Shown here: positions 44,604-53,184 of the stretch, piece by piece
Layout of the letters: each line of letters opens with the position of its first letter
Numbering within the stretch: position 1 is the stretch's first letter
The notes under the pieces: model-generated
Told to the model about the DNA's origin: nothing
The model's input: the letters and a program-made list of their open reading frames with translations, nothing else
Databases searched by the model: none
Assembly (NCBI GenBank): GCA_023391815.1
Contig: JAEWAF010000009.1
Location: 54,224 to 118,223 of the forward strand
DNA from: Pseudomonadota bacterium
GTDB lineage: Bacteria; Pseudomonadota; Gammaproteobacteria; Steroidobacterales; Steroidobacteraceae
Direction of reading: 5' to 3'
DNA length: 64,000 nucleotides
Position numbers and translations under genes: made by a program

Positions 44604-44941
44604 CCCGCGCCAAACGCGACGAGATGGTCATCATCGGCATGGGCCTGCTGGTGCTGCTCGAATCCGTCCGCCAGGCGGAGATCTGGTGGCGAGTGCATGG
44701 CGACGATGAAGGATTGCAGAGGGCTCGCGAGCTGGAGCAAGCGGTTCGAGCGACCCATAAGAAATTCTTCGCCCATGCGTACCCCTCGGGGAATGACGTT
44801 GCCAGGGGACTGGTAGTCGCCGATGGATTGCGAGATGCCGCCATCCAGTGCCATGAAGGGCAGGGGGCGCTGCGCGAGCGGCTGATCGGCGGCGCCGACA
44901 TGATCGAGCGACTGTGCCGCTCGCGCGGTGACCAGCCATGA
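44600..44941 (+). CDS. Unknown helical protein of right-end operon
   Basis: 113 residues: TRAKRDEMVIIGMGLLVLLE, SVRQAEIWWRVHGDDEGLQR and CHEGQGALRERLIGGADMIE. Helical, soluble except for one hydrophobic stretch. ATGA overlaps on both sides couple it to its neighbours. Not recognised. Confidence 0.5.
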   Translation: MTRAKRDEMVIIGMGLLVLLESVRQAEIWWRVHGDDEGLQRARELEQAVRATHKKFFAHAYPSGNDVARGLVVADGLRDAAIQCHEGQGALRERLIGGADMIERLCRSRGDQP

Positions 44942-45492
44942 AACGCGCAGCGCCGAAAGTTAAGAAGGGCCGCAAGGCGAAGAAGGCCGGACCGCCGCAG
45001 CCGGGACGTGCACGGGCTTCTTCGCCCGGACCGACGATCGACGCCAGGAGCGTCACAGAACTTGTTCAAACAAGCCGCGCCAAGGTCGAGCAGCTCCTCA
45101 AGCCCAGCCAAGTGACCTATCTATCTCTCTTCGAATACTACGAGTATGAGAGCGACGATCCGGAGCTGTGGCAGTGTTGCTGGCTGGTGTGTTTGCTGCT
45201 GAGGCAGGCGCACAGCGCATTGCTTACGCACATTGTCGTGCCCCAGAAGCTCTTCCCGAGCGAATGCGCGGACATCGCGGCCGGGTGTGAGGCGCAGCAA
45301 CGATGGTTGATGCCGACCATCCATGTGCTTCGCTCGGTCATCTATGTGCTTGTCGACCGGAAGGTCGATCACCTGGATGAGATGATCCCAGCCCTGCGCA
45401 AGTTGGAGCGCGACATCGAGGAGGTTGTCGACGCTCTGCAACGGGTGATTCGTCGCTGTCATGTTCTCGTTAAACGGAGGGCGGCGCGGTGA
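44938..45492 (+). CDS. Second DPxLWQCC-motif element protein
   Basis: 184 residues. Basic N-terminus (KRAAPKVKKGRKAKKA), then helices with FEYYEYESDDPELWQCCWLV and LLLRQAHSALLTH, matching the protein at 11202 in spacing and motif, and a C-terminal helix pair (ALRKLERDIEEVVDALQRV, compare ALRDVERGIVSVLDLLDRL there). The two genes sit near opposite ends of the element. Unknown role. A 194-bp gap follows. Confidence 0.6.
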   Translation: MKRAAPKVKKGRKAKKAGPPQPGRARASSPGPTIDARSVTELVQTSRAKVEQLLKPSQVTYLSLFEYYEYESDDPELWQCCWLVCLLLRQAHSALLTHIVVPQKLFPSECADIAAGCEAQQRWLMPTIHVLRSVIYVLVDRKVDHLDEMIPALRKLERDIEEVVDALQRVIRRCHVLVKRRAAR

Positions 45493-45686
45493 ACGTGCGC
45501 GCAGTGCCATCGAGCGATGACATCGATCCGCACGCTGTTCCCGAGTCGCGGCTCCGATCACCGGCAGTATCGGCGCTGAGTCTGTGAAGCGCCGACCTCA
45601 AAATCGACGCCACCCAACTCATCCAAGTATCCATTGCTCCGTCCAACGACCGAACCAGCGACCGATGTGGTTCAACGGAGGCGCCC

Positions 45687-46082
45687 ATGGTCGATAGGCG
45701 CCCAAAGGGTAAAGAACGTCAAGGCCACGCCGAGGAAGGCGCCACGAAAAAGGACGTTTCAGCCGACCCGACGCGCTCCGGCGAGCGTGCATCCAGCGAC
45801 GCACCGGATCCGACTCAGGTGCTGGCGACTTTGATCGAGGCCGAGCGCACGGAGCTGACGTACGTGCACAGCATCCTGAGGATGCTCTATGACGTGCTGC
45901 TCTACTCTGATGACGACGACGCCACAATGCATGCCGATGTGGCGCAGGTATGTTCCATGCTAGTTCGCGAAAGCAACGAGCGGCTGGAGATTCTTATCCG
46001 GCGCTATAACGCCGGGGAGTTCCTACCGACCGCCAGCGAACAAGTGAATCCAGCTCCGCAGCGTTCCGCGGAGGACGAATGA
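45687..46082 (+). CDS. Unknown acidic protein upstream of Xre regulator
   Basis: 131 residues. Charged N-terminus, then DPTQVLATLIEAERTELTYV, HSILRMLYDVLLYSDDDD and ADVAQVCSMLVRESNERLEI. A shorter relative precedes the paralogous regulator at 59604 (ELGQLHKTNALLIAAQFAAN...), so this gene and the Xre gene form a duplicated cassette. ATGA overlap into the regulator. It may be a co-regulator; unknown. Confidence 0.5.
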   Translation: MVDRRPKGKERQGHAEEGATKKDVSADPTRSGERASSDAPDPTQVLATLIEAERTELTYVHSILRMLYDVLLYSDDDDATMHADVAQVCSMLVRESNERLEILIRRYNAGEFLPTASEQVNPAPQRSAEDE

Positions 46083-46480
46083 ACGCCGCGCCCGTCACAC
46101 GCGTATCGGCGATCAAGTCTGAGAGTCGCGCCTACTTCGCTGCCCTGGGACGCCGAATCACACAGCTGCGCAAGTCTCGCGGCTACACCCAGGCGGAGTT
46201 TGGTCGAGCACTCGGTGTGTCCCAACAAGCGATCTTCGCCTACGAACTCGGCGACCGACGCGTGTCGCTCGTGATTGTCGAGCGAATCGCGACACTCTAT
46301 GGACTCTCAGTGGATCAAGTCATCGGTCGTGCATTGGAGCGGAAGCCGCTATCAAACCGTCGATTGTCGCCACGAGCAACGAGGCATGCCGAGCGGCTGC
46401 AAGGACTGTCGAAGACCTCACAACGCTTCATCGTTCGACTGATTGAGTACCTCGAGGCGATCCAGCGAGCGAAGTCATGA
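46079..46480 (+). CDS. Xre-family HTH regulator (right end of element 1)
   Basis: 133 residues. HTH at about 20-75: LGRRITQLRKSRGYTQAEFG, RALGVSQQAIFAYELGDRRV. The C-terminal 50 residues, NRRLSPRATRHAERLQGLSK then TSQRFIVRLIEYLE, form a conserved tail shared with the paralogue at 59858 (KRRLSPRAMRHAERLVALSK). Probably a repressor controlling the excisionase and integrase genes just downstream. Coupled by ATGA to the gene before it. Confidence 0.75.
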   Translation: MNAAPVTRVSAIKSESRAYFAALGRRITQLRKSRGYTQAEFGRALGVSQQAIFAYELGDRRVSLVIVERIATLYGLSVDQVIGRALERKPLSNRRLSPRATRHAERLQGLSKTSQRFIVRLIEYLEAIQRAKS

Positions 46481-46536
46481 GTTTCGCCGATCTGCAGGCC
46501 ATAGTAGGCGCGGGAACAGAAGTCAACGGGACGGAT

Positions 46537-46562
46537 GATTCGCCGCTTTTCCGGCGAAACAC
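46537..46562 (-). promoter_or_regulatory. Element palindrome upstream of excisionase, copy 1
   Basis: TTCGCCG-CTTTTC-CGGCGAA, nearly perfect 7-bp arms, in the gap before the excisionase. Close to the reverse complement of the site at 15028. Confidence 0.55.
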
Positions 46563-46580
46563 AGTGTCTGCTCGACACTC

Positions 46581-46609
46581 GCAACTCGCCGAATTTTCCG
46601 CGAAACACC
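46581..46609 (+). promoter_or_regulatory. Element palindrome upstream of excisionase, copy 2
   Basis: AACTCGCCGAATTTTCCGCG followed by AAAC; shares ATTTTCCGCGAAA with the site at 32931. About 85 bases before the excisionase ATG. Confidence 0.5.
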
Positions 46610-46693
46610 CTCGTGACCTCTTGGCAGAAGTTCGTCACGCTCCTATCCGTGACGCTTCGTCTCCGAGCGATGTGAAGAGTGAGGGAGCCGGTC

Positions 46694-46915
46694 ATGATCG
46701 GCGCGCTGATCGAGTTCGACGACTTACGCAAGCTGAGCCGGCTGGGCGAGCACGCGCAACTGGCGACGGTGGAGCGCTGGGCGAAGCGCGCCGGGATTCG
46801 CTATCAGTACGACGGACGCGGCGGCATCTGGACGACGCTCGATGCCATGAACGCAGCCGTCGGAATGGCCCAGGAGCCCGAGCCTGAGCAGTACAACGTT
46901 GAACGGGTGGTGTGA
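46694..46915 (+). CDS. DUF4224-like excisionase / small HTH protein
   Basis: 73 residues from the ATG at 46694 (a GTG-type start at 46679 is in frame). Reads IEFDDLRKLSRLGEHAQLAT, VERWAKRAGIRYQYDGRG, IWTTLDAMNAAVG, the plan of DUF4224/AlpA-type winged HTH proteins beside integrases: a helix, ERWA...GI recognition helix and a beta-wing. It overlaps the integrase start, so it is probably the recombination direction factor. Preceded by two element palindromes. Confidence 0.6.
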   Translation: MIGALIEFDDLRKLSRLGEHAQLATVERWAKRAGIRYQYDGRGGIWTTLDAMNAAVGMAQEPEPEQYNVERVV

Positions 46916-48144
46916 TGGCACGCGGACGGAAACGCAAGCACGATCCCACGATGCCGCGGCACATCGATCAGACAAAGTTGCCGTTGGGCATCTATTGGCA
47001 GAAGCAAGGTGAGGGCCGATGGTATGTGTTCGCACCGGATCCGGAAGGTGGGCCGCGCCGGGCGAAGACGGTGGCGGGGCCGCGAGCTCGGCTGTCGGAT
47101 CTGCACTCCATCATGGAGCAACTCGCCGGCGAAGATGCTCGTGGCACGATCGGCTATGTGAGCGCCCGATTCGAAGACAGCACGGAGTTCGCCGAGAAGT
47201 CGGCGAGCACTCGTCGCGACTACCAGTACTGCGCGAAGGTCGCGCGAGAATTCAAGACCGATCGGGGCAAAGGGCCGACGCTCGACAAGCTGCATGTTGA
47301 TCGGCTGACCCTGCCGGCTATCCAAGCCGTGATTGAGTCTATTGCTAAGGGTCGCCACGAGAGTGCGCCCGGCGCGGGGGACGCTGTGCCGGCGCGTCCG
47401 TCGAAAGCCAATCATCTGCTCCGATATTTTCGAGTGCTGTTCGGCTGGGGGATGCGTCACGGTCACTGCAAGACCAATCCGGCTGAAGGCACGAAACAAG
47501 TGAAGGAGCGTAAGCGGCACGGCATGCCGACACTCGATGCCTACGAAGCTGTGCTGAACTTCGCCCGCGAGCGCGGCGCACTGCTCGCGCATACCAAGGG
47601 TAGCTCACCGCCGTATCTCTGGCCGCTGCTCGAGATCAAGTATCTGTGCCGGATGCGCAGCATCGAAGTCGTGCAGCTGACGGATGCTCAGGCAAGCGAG
47701 CAGGGCCTCTACATCTCCCGCACAAAGGGTAGCAACGACAACATCGTGAAGTGGACGCCGCGACTGAAGGCGGCCTGGGACGCTGCGCTCAGCGTGCGTG
47801 CGCAGACACTGGCGCGACCCACTAATAAGGGCCGACCGATTCCGATCCGCCCCGAGCAGCGCTACATCTTCGTGAGCGAGTCCGGCACGCCGCTGACGCG
47901 AGCCGGTCTCGACAATGCCTGGCAGGATCTGATCCACGCCGCCATGGACGCGGACGTGATCGCGCGCGAGCAACGATTCACGCTGCACGGTTTGAAGCAC
48001 CGAGGCATCACGGACACCAAAGGCAAGAAGGCCGATAAGAAGGAGGCGAGCGGCCACAAGTCCGAAGCGATGCTCGATCTCTACGACCATGAAGTTGCCA
48101 TCGTTGAACCTGCCAGACCCGGCGAAGGGAGAGGTGCGTCCTAG
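46915..48144 (+). CDS. int: Tyrosine integrase of element 1
   Basis: 409 residues. N-terminal arm-binding part (HIDQTKLPLGIYWQKQGEGR), a core-binding domain around residues 75-180, and a catalytic domain: the first Arg in LEIKYLCRMRSIEVVQL, then LHGLKHRGIT and HKSEAMLDLYDH, the latter with the His and nucleophile Tyr. Likely inserts the element at the tRNA-Lys 3' end, whose 56-bp repeat lies 826 bases downstream. Its start overlaps the excisionase stop. Confidence 0.85.
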   Translation: MARGRKRKHDPTMPRHIDQTKLPLGIYWQKQGEGRWYVFAPDPEGGPRRAKTVAGPRARLSDLHSIMEQLAGEDARGTIGYVSARFEDSTEFAEKSASTRRDYQYCAKVAREFKTDRGKGPTLDKLHVDRLTLPAIQAVIESIAKGRHESAPGAGDAVPARPSKANHLLRYFRVLFGWGMRHGHCKTNPAEGTKQVKERKRHGMPTLDAYEAVLNFARERGALLAHTKGSSPPYLWPLLEIKYLCRMRSIEVVQLTDAQASEQGLYISRTKGSNDNIVKWTPRLKAAWDAALSVRAQTLARPTNKGRPIPIRPEQRYIFVSESGTPLTRAGLDNAWQDLIHAAMDADVIAREQRFTLHGLKHRGITDTKGKKADKKEASGHKSEAMLDLYDHEVAIVEPARPGEGRGAS

Positions 48145-48155
48145 GGCCGCCTGCC

Positions 48156-48638
48156 ATGAACATCGAGTCTTCCAAAGAGAGTCGCGCGCAACGCGCGGAA
48201 CTCACCAAGCAAGCGCTCGCCGACGTTGTGCGTGTCCGCCTCGTCGAATATCGGTTGTATCAGACGACCGTTGCCCGCCGGAGCGGCATCAGCCGATCCC
48301 ACCTTAGGTCGCTGCTCCGTGCGGAGAAGCAGATGTCTCTATCCATCTTCTTGGAGCTGAGTGAGGCGCTGTGCTTTGATGATGCCTGCCAGCTTCTTCG
48401 ATACGTTCTCGATTGCCGCGACCGGTATCTGCGCAACAACGCTGAGGAAAGAAAGGTACTAGAGATTGATACCTACATCTGCCACTTGCCGGAACTACTT
48501 CAGCAGCAAGGGAAGTTCGCGCTCATCAAGGGGGCGGAAGTCGTGGGGACTTTTGACTCGTATCGGGATGCAGTGACGGCTGGCTACCAACGTTTCAAGC
48601 TGGAGCCCTTCCTGGTCAAGCGGATCGCCGCAATATAG
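48156..48638 (+). CDS. HTH protein next to integrase
   Basis: 160 residues. N-terminal HTH: ALADVVRVRLVEYRLYQTTV, ARRSGISRSHLRSLLRAEKQ, then SIFLELSEALCFDDACQLLR. The C-terminal half (HLPELLQQQGKFALIKGAEV, VGTFDSYRDAVTAGYQRF) looks like a small DUF domain often attached to transcription or stress proteins. A shorter paralogue lies at 60241, just before the other att repeat. May regulate recombination. Confidence 0.65.
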   Translation: MNIESSKESRAQRAELTKQALADVVRVRLVEYRLYQTTVARRSGISRSHLRSLLRAEKQMSLSIFLELSEALCFDDACQLLRYVLDCRDRYLRNNAEERKVLEIDTYICHLPELLQQQGKFALIKGAEVVGTFDSYRDAVTAGYQRFKLEPFLVKRIAAI

Positions 48639-48711
48639 CGCCGACATTTCCCGGTGGAGTTCGCGCTGAGCGAGGGTTCTACAGAAACGAGGCTTCGCTC
48701 ATCGCGCATTT

Positions 48712-48740
48712 GGAGTTTCGCCGCAAATCCGGCGTGTGAG
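48712..48740 (+). promoter_or_regulatory. Element palindrome near the right end
   Basis: GAGTTTCGCCG-CAAAT-CCGGCG, similar to the site at 15028. No gene follows until the att repeat; 48639-48969 is otherwise gene-free. Confidence 0.4.
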
Positions 48741-48969
48741 AGCAATCCCGAGGAATCGAAGGCTGGCTGGAATGCCGGAGTTGGAGCGCTCGTGCCTGTT
48801 TCTCTGCCATTCAAGCGGCCCTGGGCTTCAAGCACCGACCAGCACTGCGAGGGGAACGATGCGCTCCTTCACGCCAAGGTCACCAGCTCGCCGGAGTTAT
48901 TTTTATAGAGAATTTTATAGAGGCGGGAATTTCGTGGTCGGCCCGAATCTCTAAGTCGCGGAATTCACA

Positions 48970-49025
48970 GCAGGAAAGTGGTGGGCCGTATAGGACTCGA
49001 ACCTATAACCAACTGATTAAGAGTC
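48970..49025. repeat. Attachment-site repeat (56 bp copy of tRNA-Lys 3' end)
   Basis: Identical over 56 bases to 60671-60726, starting GCAGGAAAGTGGTGGGCCG and ending CTGATTAAGAGTC. It contains the tRNA-Lys 3' half from the anticodon stem to CCA plus 10 bases. It separates element 1 from element 2 and is flanked by an integrase gene on each side. Confidence 0.85.
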
Positions 49026-49208
49026 GTGCTTTCCAGGTAGTGCGCAGGTGTGAAATCAGATGCGGCGGGGCGCTGCGGAACGGGAAAAACCGCGACTTAA
49101 TGGGGTTCGAGTCACGGGAAACACACTGCGCAGATGTGCGTGAGTGTGCCCCGAAAGTGTGTTCGGACCGTGACGCGATCAACCATCAGTCACGGAGCCC
49201 CACACCAA

Positions 49209-50417
49209 ATGAAACAGAAGATAACCCAGTCGCTCGTCGAGCGGGCACCGGCACCCGAGCAGGGAAAGAGCGCCCTCTACTCAGACAGCGAGATTCGCGG
49301 GTTCTATCTAGTCGTCACATCCGGTAAGCGCTCGTTCTACGTCCAGAGCCTCGTCAACGGGAAGCAGGTGCGAACCAAGCTCGGCGACCACCCATCGATG
49401 GATGCTAAGCAGGCGCGCGACCAAGCGAGAGCGACGCTGGTCGCGATGCGCAGCGGGAAGAACCCGAACGAGGAGCGCAGGAAGGCGAAGGCGCGGGGTC
49501 TCACGCTTCGTGACGCGCTGGAACTTCATCTCTCCGGCAAGAAGCTCTCGGCCACGACGGTCGAAGGCTACCGGTACAACTGCGACCAGTACCTCAGCGC
49601 GTGGCTCGACAAGCCGCTGGCCGAGATCGGAGCGGACAGGAAGTCCGTGCGCGAGCGCCATGCCCGTCTCACCTCGGAGAGCGGTCGCGCTACCGCTGAC
49701 GCGGTGTTCAGGGTCTTTCGCGCGATTTACTCGCGTGCCCAGCGCGAGCATCCCGAGCTACCCGCGAATCCGACAGCAAACGTTGACTTCCACGGCGTCC
49801 GTCGCAGGAAGGTGGACGCGCCCGCCGACGCGCTCAAGCAGTGGGGGCGCGCCGTCATCAAGCTCAACCCCATACGCCGCGACCTGCATTTGTTTGTATT
49901 GCTCACTGGCATGCGGAGGACAGCCACATGTGAATCTCGCGTGGAACATCTCGACCTCGACGCACGCAAACTCCACATCCCGGAGCCGAAGGGCGGCTCG
50001 ACGCGCGCCTTCGACCTCGTCATCTCCGGCCCACTGCGTGATCTACTCGCCCATCGCGTCGCTGAGAACGAGCGCATCCACCGCAAGAGCCCGTGGATAT
50101 TCCCATCGCCGGACTCGAAGAGCGGGCACGTCGCCGAACTCCAGCAGCCGGAGCTCGCCGGTCTCACGGGCCACGCGCTGAGGCACCTCTATTCCACGCT
50201 GGCGGTCGAGGCCGGCGTGCCGTTGCTGGAGCTAAAGTTCCTGCTTAACCATGCGGCGAACAATGTGACGATGGGATACATCCACGTGGGCCTCTCACAC
50301 CTGATGAAGTACCAGGAGCTAGCCTCCCTGCATGTCCTGCGGTCTGTTGGGCTGGAGTGGACACCTGGGACTTGGCCGCCAGCGCTGGCCGTTGACCGAG
50401 TCAACGAGGCGAACTAA
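49209..50417 (+). CDS. int: P4-type tyrosine integrase of element 2
   Basis: About 402 residues from the ATG at 49209 (open from 49134). N-terminal DUF4102 arm-binding domain (YSDSEIRGFYLVVTSGKRSF, TKLGDHPSMDAKQARDQARA), a core-binding domain, and a catalytic domain: LLTGMRRTATCESRVEHLDL (Arg), LTGHALRHLYSTLA (HxxR) and LLNHAANNVTMGYIHV (His, Tyr). The segment after MRRT is unusual (usually E-x-x-x-L-x-W). It reads away from the att repeat at 48970 and should recombine that site with the tRNA-Lys gene. Confidence 0.88.
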   Translation: MKQKITQSLVERAPAPEQGKSALYSDSEIRGFYLVVTSGKRSFYVQSLVNGKQVRTKLGDHPSMDAKQARDQARATLVAMRSGKNPNEERRKAKARGLTLRDALELHLSGKKLSATTVEGYRYNCDQYLSAWLDKPLAEIGADRKSVRERHARLTSESGRATADAVFRVFRAIYSRAQREHPELPANPTANVDFHGVRRRKVDAPADALKQWGRAVIKLNPIRRDLHLFVLLTGMRRTATCESRVEHLDLDARKLHIPEPKGGSTRAFDLVISGPLRDLLAHRVAENERIHRKSPWIFPSPDSKSGHVAELQQPELAGLTGHALRHLYSTLAVEAGVPLLELKFLLNHAANNVTMGYIHVGLSHLMKYQELASLHVLRSVGLEWTPGTWPPALAVDRVNEAN

Positions 50418-50863
50418 CCCTCGATCGGAAAGTGGGAGATTTATAAGCCCAAGGACGGGCTTGCCCTTGTCACCGTCGCTAGCGACCCGCCACCACGGCT
50501 GAAGCAAGATTGGACGCCGACGAGCTAGCCGCCGAAGCAGCCCCGAAGCGCGATCCGGTCTCCCCAGGCGACCCATACGGCCTCCGATGACCTGGGCCTA
50601 GCTCAGCGTCAGGGCCCCCGGGGCCGGTCGCCAGAACCGCGACCCCGGATGAATGATGGTGGCCCCGACCTGTGCACTTGTGCAGAATCTTTCTGTCGGG
50701 GCGGCAACGTCCCGATAAGGCTGTCCGTGGCCAAAACAGCGGAGCCGTCCCCGCGCACGACTGAGCGGGACCAAGGCGGCCGACTCCTCGGTGGCGCTCT
50801 GAGGGCAGTCCCCCGCGCGGGCATTTCCGCGCCGGGGACACCTTGCCGAGGAGACTGCCCCCA
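50418..50863. other. Gap between integrase and HTH gene
   Basis: GC-rich, with chance ORFs on the minus strand only; no gene or clear site recognised. Confidence 0.35.
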
Positions 50864-51148
50864 ATGACGCCCGAAGAGATCGCGCGCCTCCACGCGCTGC
50901 CCGACGACGCGCTCGTCACGCCCGCCGAGGCCGCCGAGGTCCTGCGCCTCCAGCTCAATACCCTGAACTTCTACCGCTGCAACCGTCCGGGCTACGGCCC
51001 GAAGTTCGTCCGCGTAGGCGGCCGCATCCGCTACGCGATGGGCGCGCTCCGCGAGTACGCGACCTACAAGGAGATGCCGGCAGCGCTACGGCGCAAAGCC
51101 GCGCTGGCATTGGCGGCCCGCCTCGCTAAGGAGCCGAGCCATGGATGA
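50864..51148 (+). CDS. MerR/excisionase-like HTH protein
   Basis: 94 residues from the ATG at 50864, with GAGGAGACTG upstream. LVTPAEAAEVLRLQLNTLNF then YRCNRPGYGPKFVRVGGRIR is the winged-HTH plan of excisionase/MerR-type binders (HTH_17). Eight bases overlap the primase gene, so it may regulate replication or excision of element 2. Confidence 0.65.
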   Translation: MTPEEIARLHALPDDALVTPAEAAEVLRLQLNTLNFYRCNRPGYGPKFVRVGGRIRYAMGALREYATYKEMPAALRRKAALALAARLAKEPSHG

Positions 51149-53177
51149 GCAAAAGAAAGGCCCCGGCGATGTGGAGTCGCAGGGGCCAAGCACGAGACAG
51201 ATAGGATTGAGACAACGCAGGATCAATCATGCCTCGCTGTCACAGCCACAGAAGCCACTGTTCGTCGGCAACGTCGAGCCCTTCATCGGCGCCGGCCTCA
51301 CGCTGATCCCGCTCCACAGATGGGACGCGAGGGACCAGAGAGGCCGCGATCGCGGGAAGTCGCCGCTGCACGCGGCATGGCAAGCACGAGAGTACGACAG
51401 CACCAGCGTCGTCGATGACGCGCGCCGCTGCGGGCTAAACGTCGGAGTCAGACTGCCGCCGGACTGGCTCGTGCTCGACGTCGATCCGCGCAACTTCCCC
51501 GATGGGCGCGATGTGCTGACCGAGTTCGCCCGTGACTTCGCGCTCGACCTCAACGCGTGCCCCCACACACGCACAGGCTCGGGCGGCCACCACTACTGGT
51601 TTCGAAAGCCCGTTGACGCGGCAACACTGGACAGTCTGGACGGCTACCCCGGCGTAGAGTTCAAGTCTCACGGCAGGCAGGTAGTCGCGCCGGGCTCCGT
51701 CCACCCGTGCGGCCGGCGCTACGACTGGGACGACTTCGCGCCCGAACTGGCCCAGGCGCCGCCATTGCCCGATAACCTGCTCGGGAAGATCCGCCGGCCC
51801 GCGCGCGAGAGTTCGAAAGGCGAGGCGGGCGAGCTCACGCCCGAGCGCCTCGCGCGAACGCTCGAACACCTCGACCCCTGTGAGTTCCGCGAGCACGACC
51901 GCTGGCGCGACCTCATGATGTCGTGCCATCACGCGACTGATGGCGAGGGTCGGCAGGAGTTCATCGACTGGTCGACGGCCGATCCCAGCTACGCGGACGA
52001 CGCGTGGATCATCGGGCGCCGATGGGACTCGCTGCACTCCGACCGCCGCGGCCGGGTTCTGACGATCGCGACGCTCGTGGACGAGCTGAGGAAGCGCGGC
52101 AAGTATCTCGCCCCGCCCGACCCGGCTGAGGACTTCGACGAGTGGCAGGACGACGAGCCACCCGCCGCGAACCAGAGCAGGTGGCGCTTCCTCACGATGG
52201 ATGAGCTGGAGGCACTGCCGCCGCCGAAGTGGCTCATCGGCGACGTGCTGACGGAGGGCAGCCTCGCGGCGATCTACGGTGCCCCCGAGTCCTGCAAGTC
52301 GTTCCTCGCCGTCGACATGTCGATGTCGATCGCGGGCGGCCTTCCCTGGCACGAACGCGATGTGCTCGGCGGCGCGGTGCTCTACGTCGCGGCTGAAGGT
52401 GCGCCAGGCCTTGGCAAGCGGGTACGCGCATGGAAGCAGGACCGACGCGCGCAGGGTCGCGCCTTCGACTTCCGCCTGATGCGCGATGAGATAAACCTCG
52501 CCGCCGAGCGTGACGCGGACGTGCTCACCTTCGTCCGCACTGTCGTCGAGCAGCTCGGGCCGCTGCGCCTCATCGTGATCGACACGCTCAACCAGACGGC
52601 CGCGGGCGCTGACGAGAACTCGGCCAAGGACATGGGGCGCTACATCGCGAGCATGAAGAGGCTGCGCGACGACACAGGCGCGACCGTGGTCGTCGTGCAC
52701 CACTCGGGCAAGGACGCCGCGAAGGGAATGCGCGGCAGCACCGCGCTGCTCGGCGCGATGGACACTACCCTTGAGGTCGAGCGCGCCACCGACGGCCGTT
52801 CGATCGTGGTCTCGGTGAGAAAGCAGAAGGACGCGGAGCGCGGCCTCCCGATGCACTTCAATCTGGAGAAGGTAGCGGAGTCGCTCGTGCTCAGGCCGAC
52901 GGTGATGGCCAACGCGCCAGGAGACTTCAGCGCCTCAACGGACCCCATCATCGAGATGGCGCGTGAATTAGCAGAGAGCCGCGGCGGGGAAGTGACATTA
53001 AAGGAGCTTGCACAGGAGTTGAGCAGGCGGGACCACATCTCCGACCGCTCGGCGAGACGGCGGATCGAGGACGCAATCCCGAGGGAACGCGGGGACGACT
53101 GCCCCGTGTGGATGGAGGCCATCGACCGCACGAACCCGAAGGCCGGAATCCTCGTGAAGGTCGCAAGAAGTGCGTGA
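51141..53177 (+). CDS. Primase-helicase (PrimPol plus RepA-type ATPase)
   Basis: 678 residues. N-terminal PrimPol-type domain, residues 50-215: LTLIPLHRW, GLNVGVRLPPDWLVLDVDPR (metal DVD), HTRTGSGGHHYWFR, GVEFKSHGRQVVAPGS. Then a primase C-terminal helical region, and a RepA-like hexameric helicase: Walker A AIYGAPESCKSFLAVD, Walker B LRLIVIDTLNQ, and ATVVVVHHSGKDAAKGMRGS. Walker A has Cys before the Lys where Gly is usual. The C-terminus is a winged-helix-like tail. It should start replication of element 2; an iteron-like array follows at once. Confidence 0.85.
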   Translation: MDEQKKGPGDVESQGPSTRQIGLRQRRINHASLSQPQKPLFVGNVEPFIGAGLTLIPLHRWDARDQRGRDRGKSPLHAAWQAREYDSTSVVDDARRCGLNVGVRLPPDWLVLDVDPRNFPDGRDVLTEFARDFALDLNACPHTRTGSGGHHYWFRKPVDAATLDSLDGYPGVEFKSHGRQVVAPGSVHPCGRRYDWDDFAPELAQAPPLPDNLLGKIRRPARESSKGEAGELTPERLARTLEHLDPCEFREHDRWRDLMMSCHHATDGEGRQEFIDWSTADPSYADDAWIIGRRWDSLHSDRRGRVLTIATLVDELRKRGKYLAPPDPAEDFDEWQDDEPPAANQSRWRFLTMDELEALPPPKWLIGDVLTEGSLAAIYGAPESCKSFLAVDMSMSIAGGLPWHERDVLGGAVLYVAAEGAPGLGKRVRAWKQDRRAQGRAFDFRLMRDEINLAAERDADVLTFVRTVVEQLGPLRLIVIDTLNQTAAGADENSAKDMGRYIASMKRLRDDTGATVVVVHHSGKDAAKGMRGSTALLGAMDTTLEVERATDGRSIVVSVRKQKDAERGLPMHFNLEKVAESLVLRPTVMANAPGDFSASTDPIIEMARELAESRGGEVTLKELAQELSRRDHISDRSARRRIEDAIPRERGDDCPVWMEAIDRTNPKAGILVKVARSA

Positions 53178-53184
53178 TTTTCGC

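Larger units (their letters stand above)
11202..49025. mobile_element. Element 1: VirB/MOBP integrative conjugative element
   Basis: Contains a full transfer set (virB2-B11, virD4, mobC, MOBP relaxase, candidate oriT), regulators, exclusion protein, leading-region cassettes, a defence cargo island, and an excisionase-integrase pair next to a tRNA-Lys att repeat. The right border is the repeat at 48970-49025. The left border is approximate; the first supportable gene is at 11202. Confidence 0.75.

Noticed and set aside
46477..46887. 136-residue ORF starting by ATGA overlap after the Xre gene
   Set aside because: It runs through the two regulatory palindromes and out of frame through the excisionase, and its second half is Arg-rich shadow sequence.
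51435..52856. Long minus-strand ORF (473 residues) opposite the primase-helicase
   Set aside because: It mirrors a high-GC coding gene with clear PrimPol and RepA motifs; composition is His/Arg/Val-rich with no family pattern.
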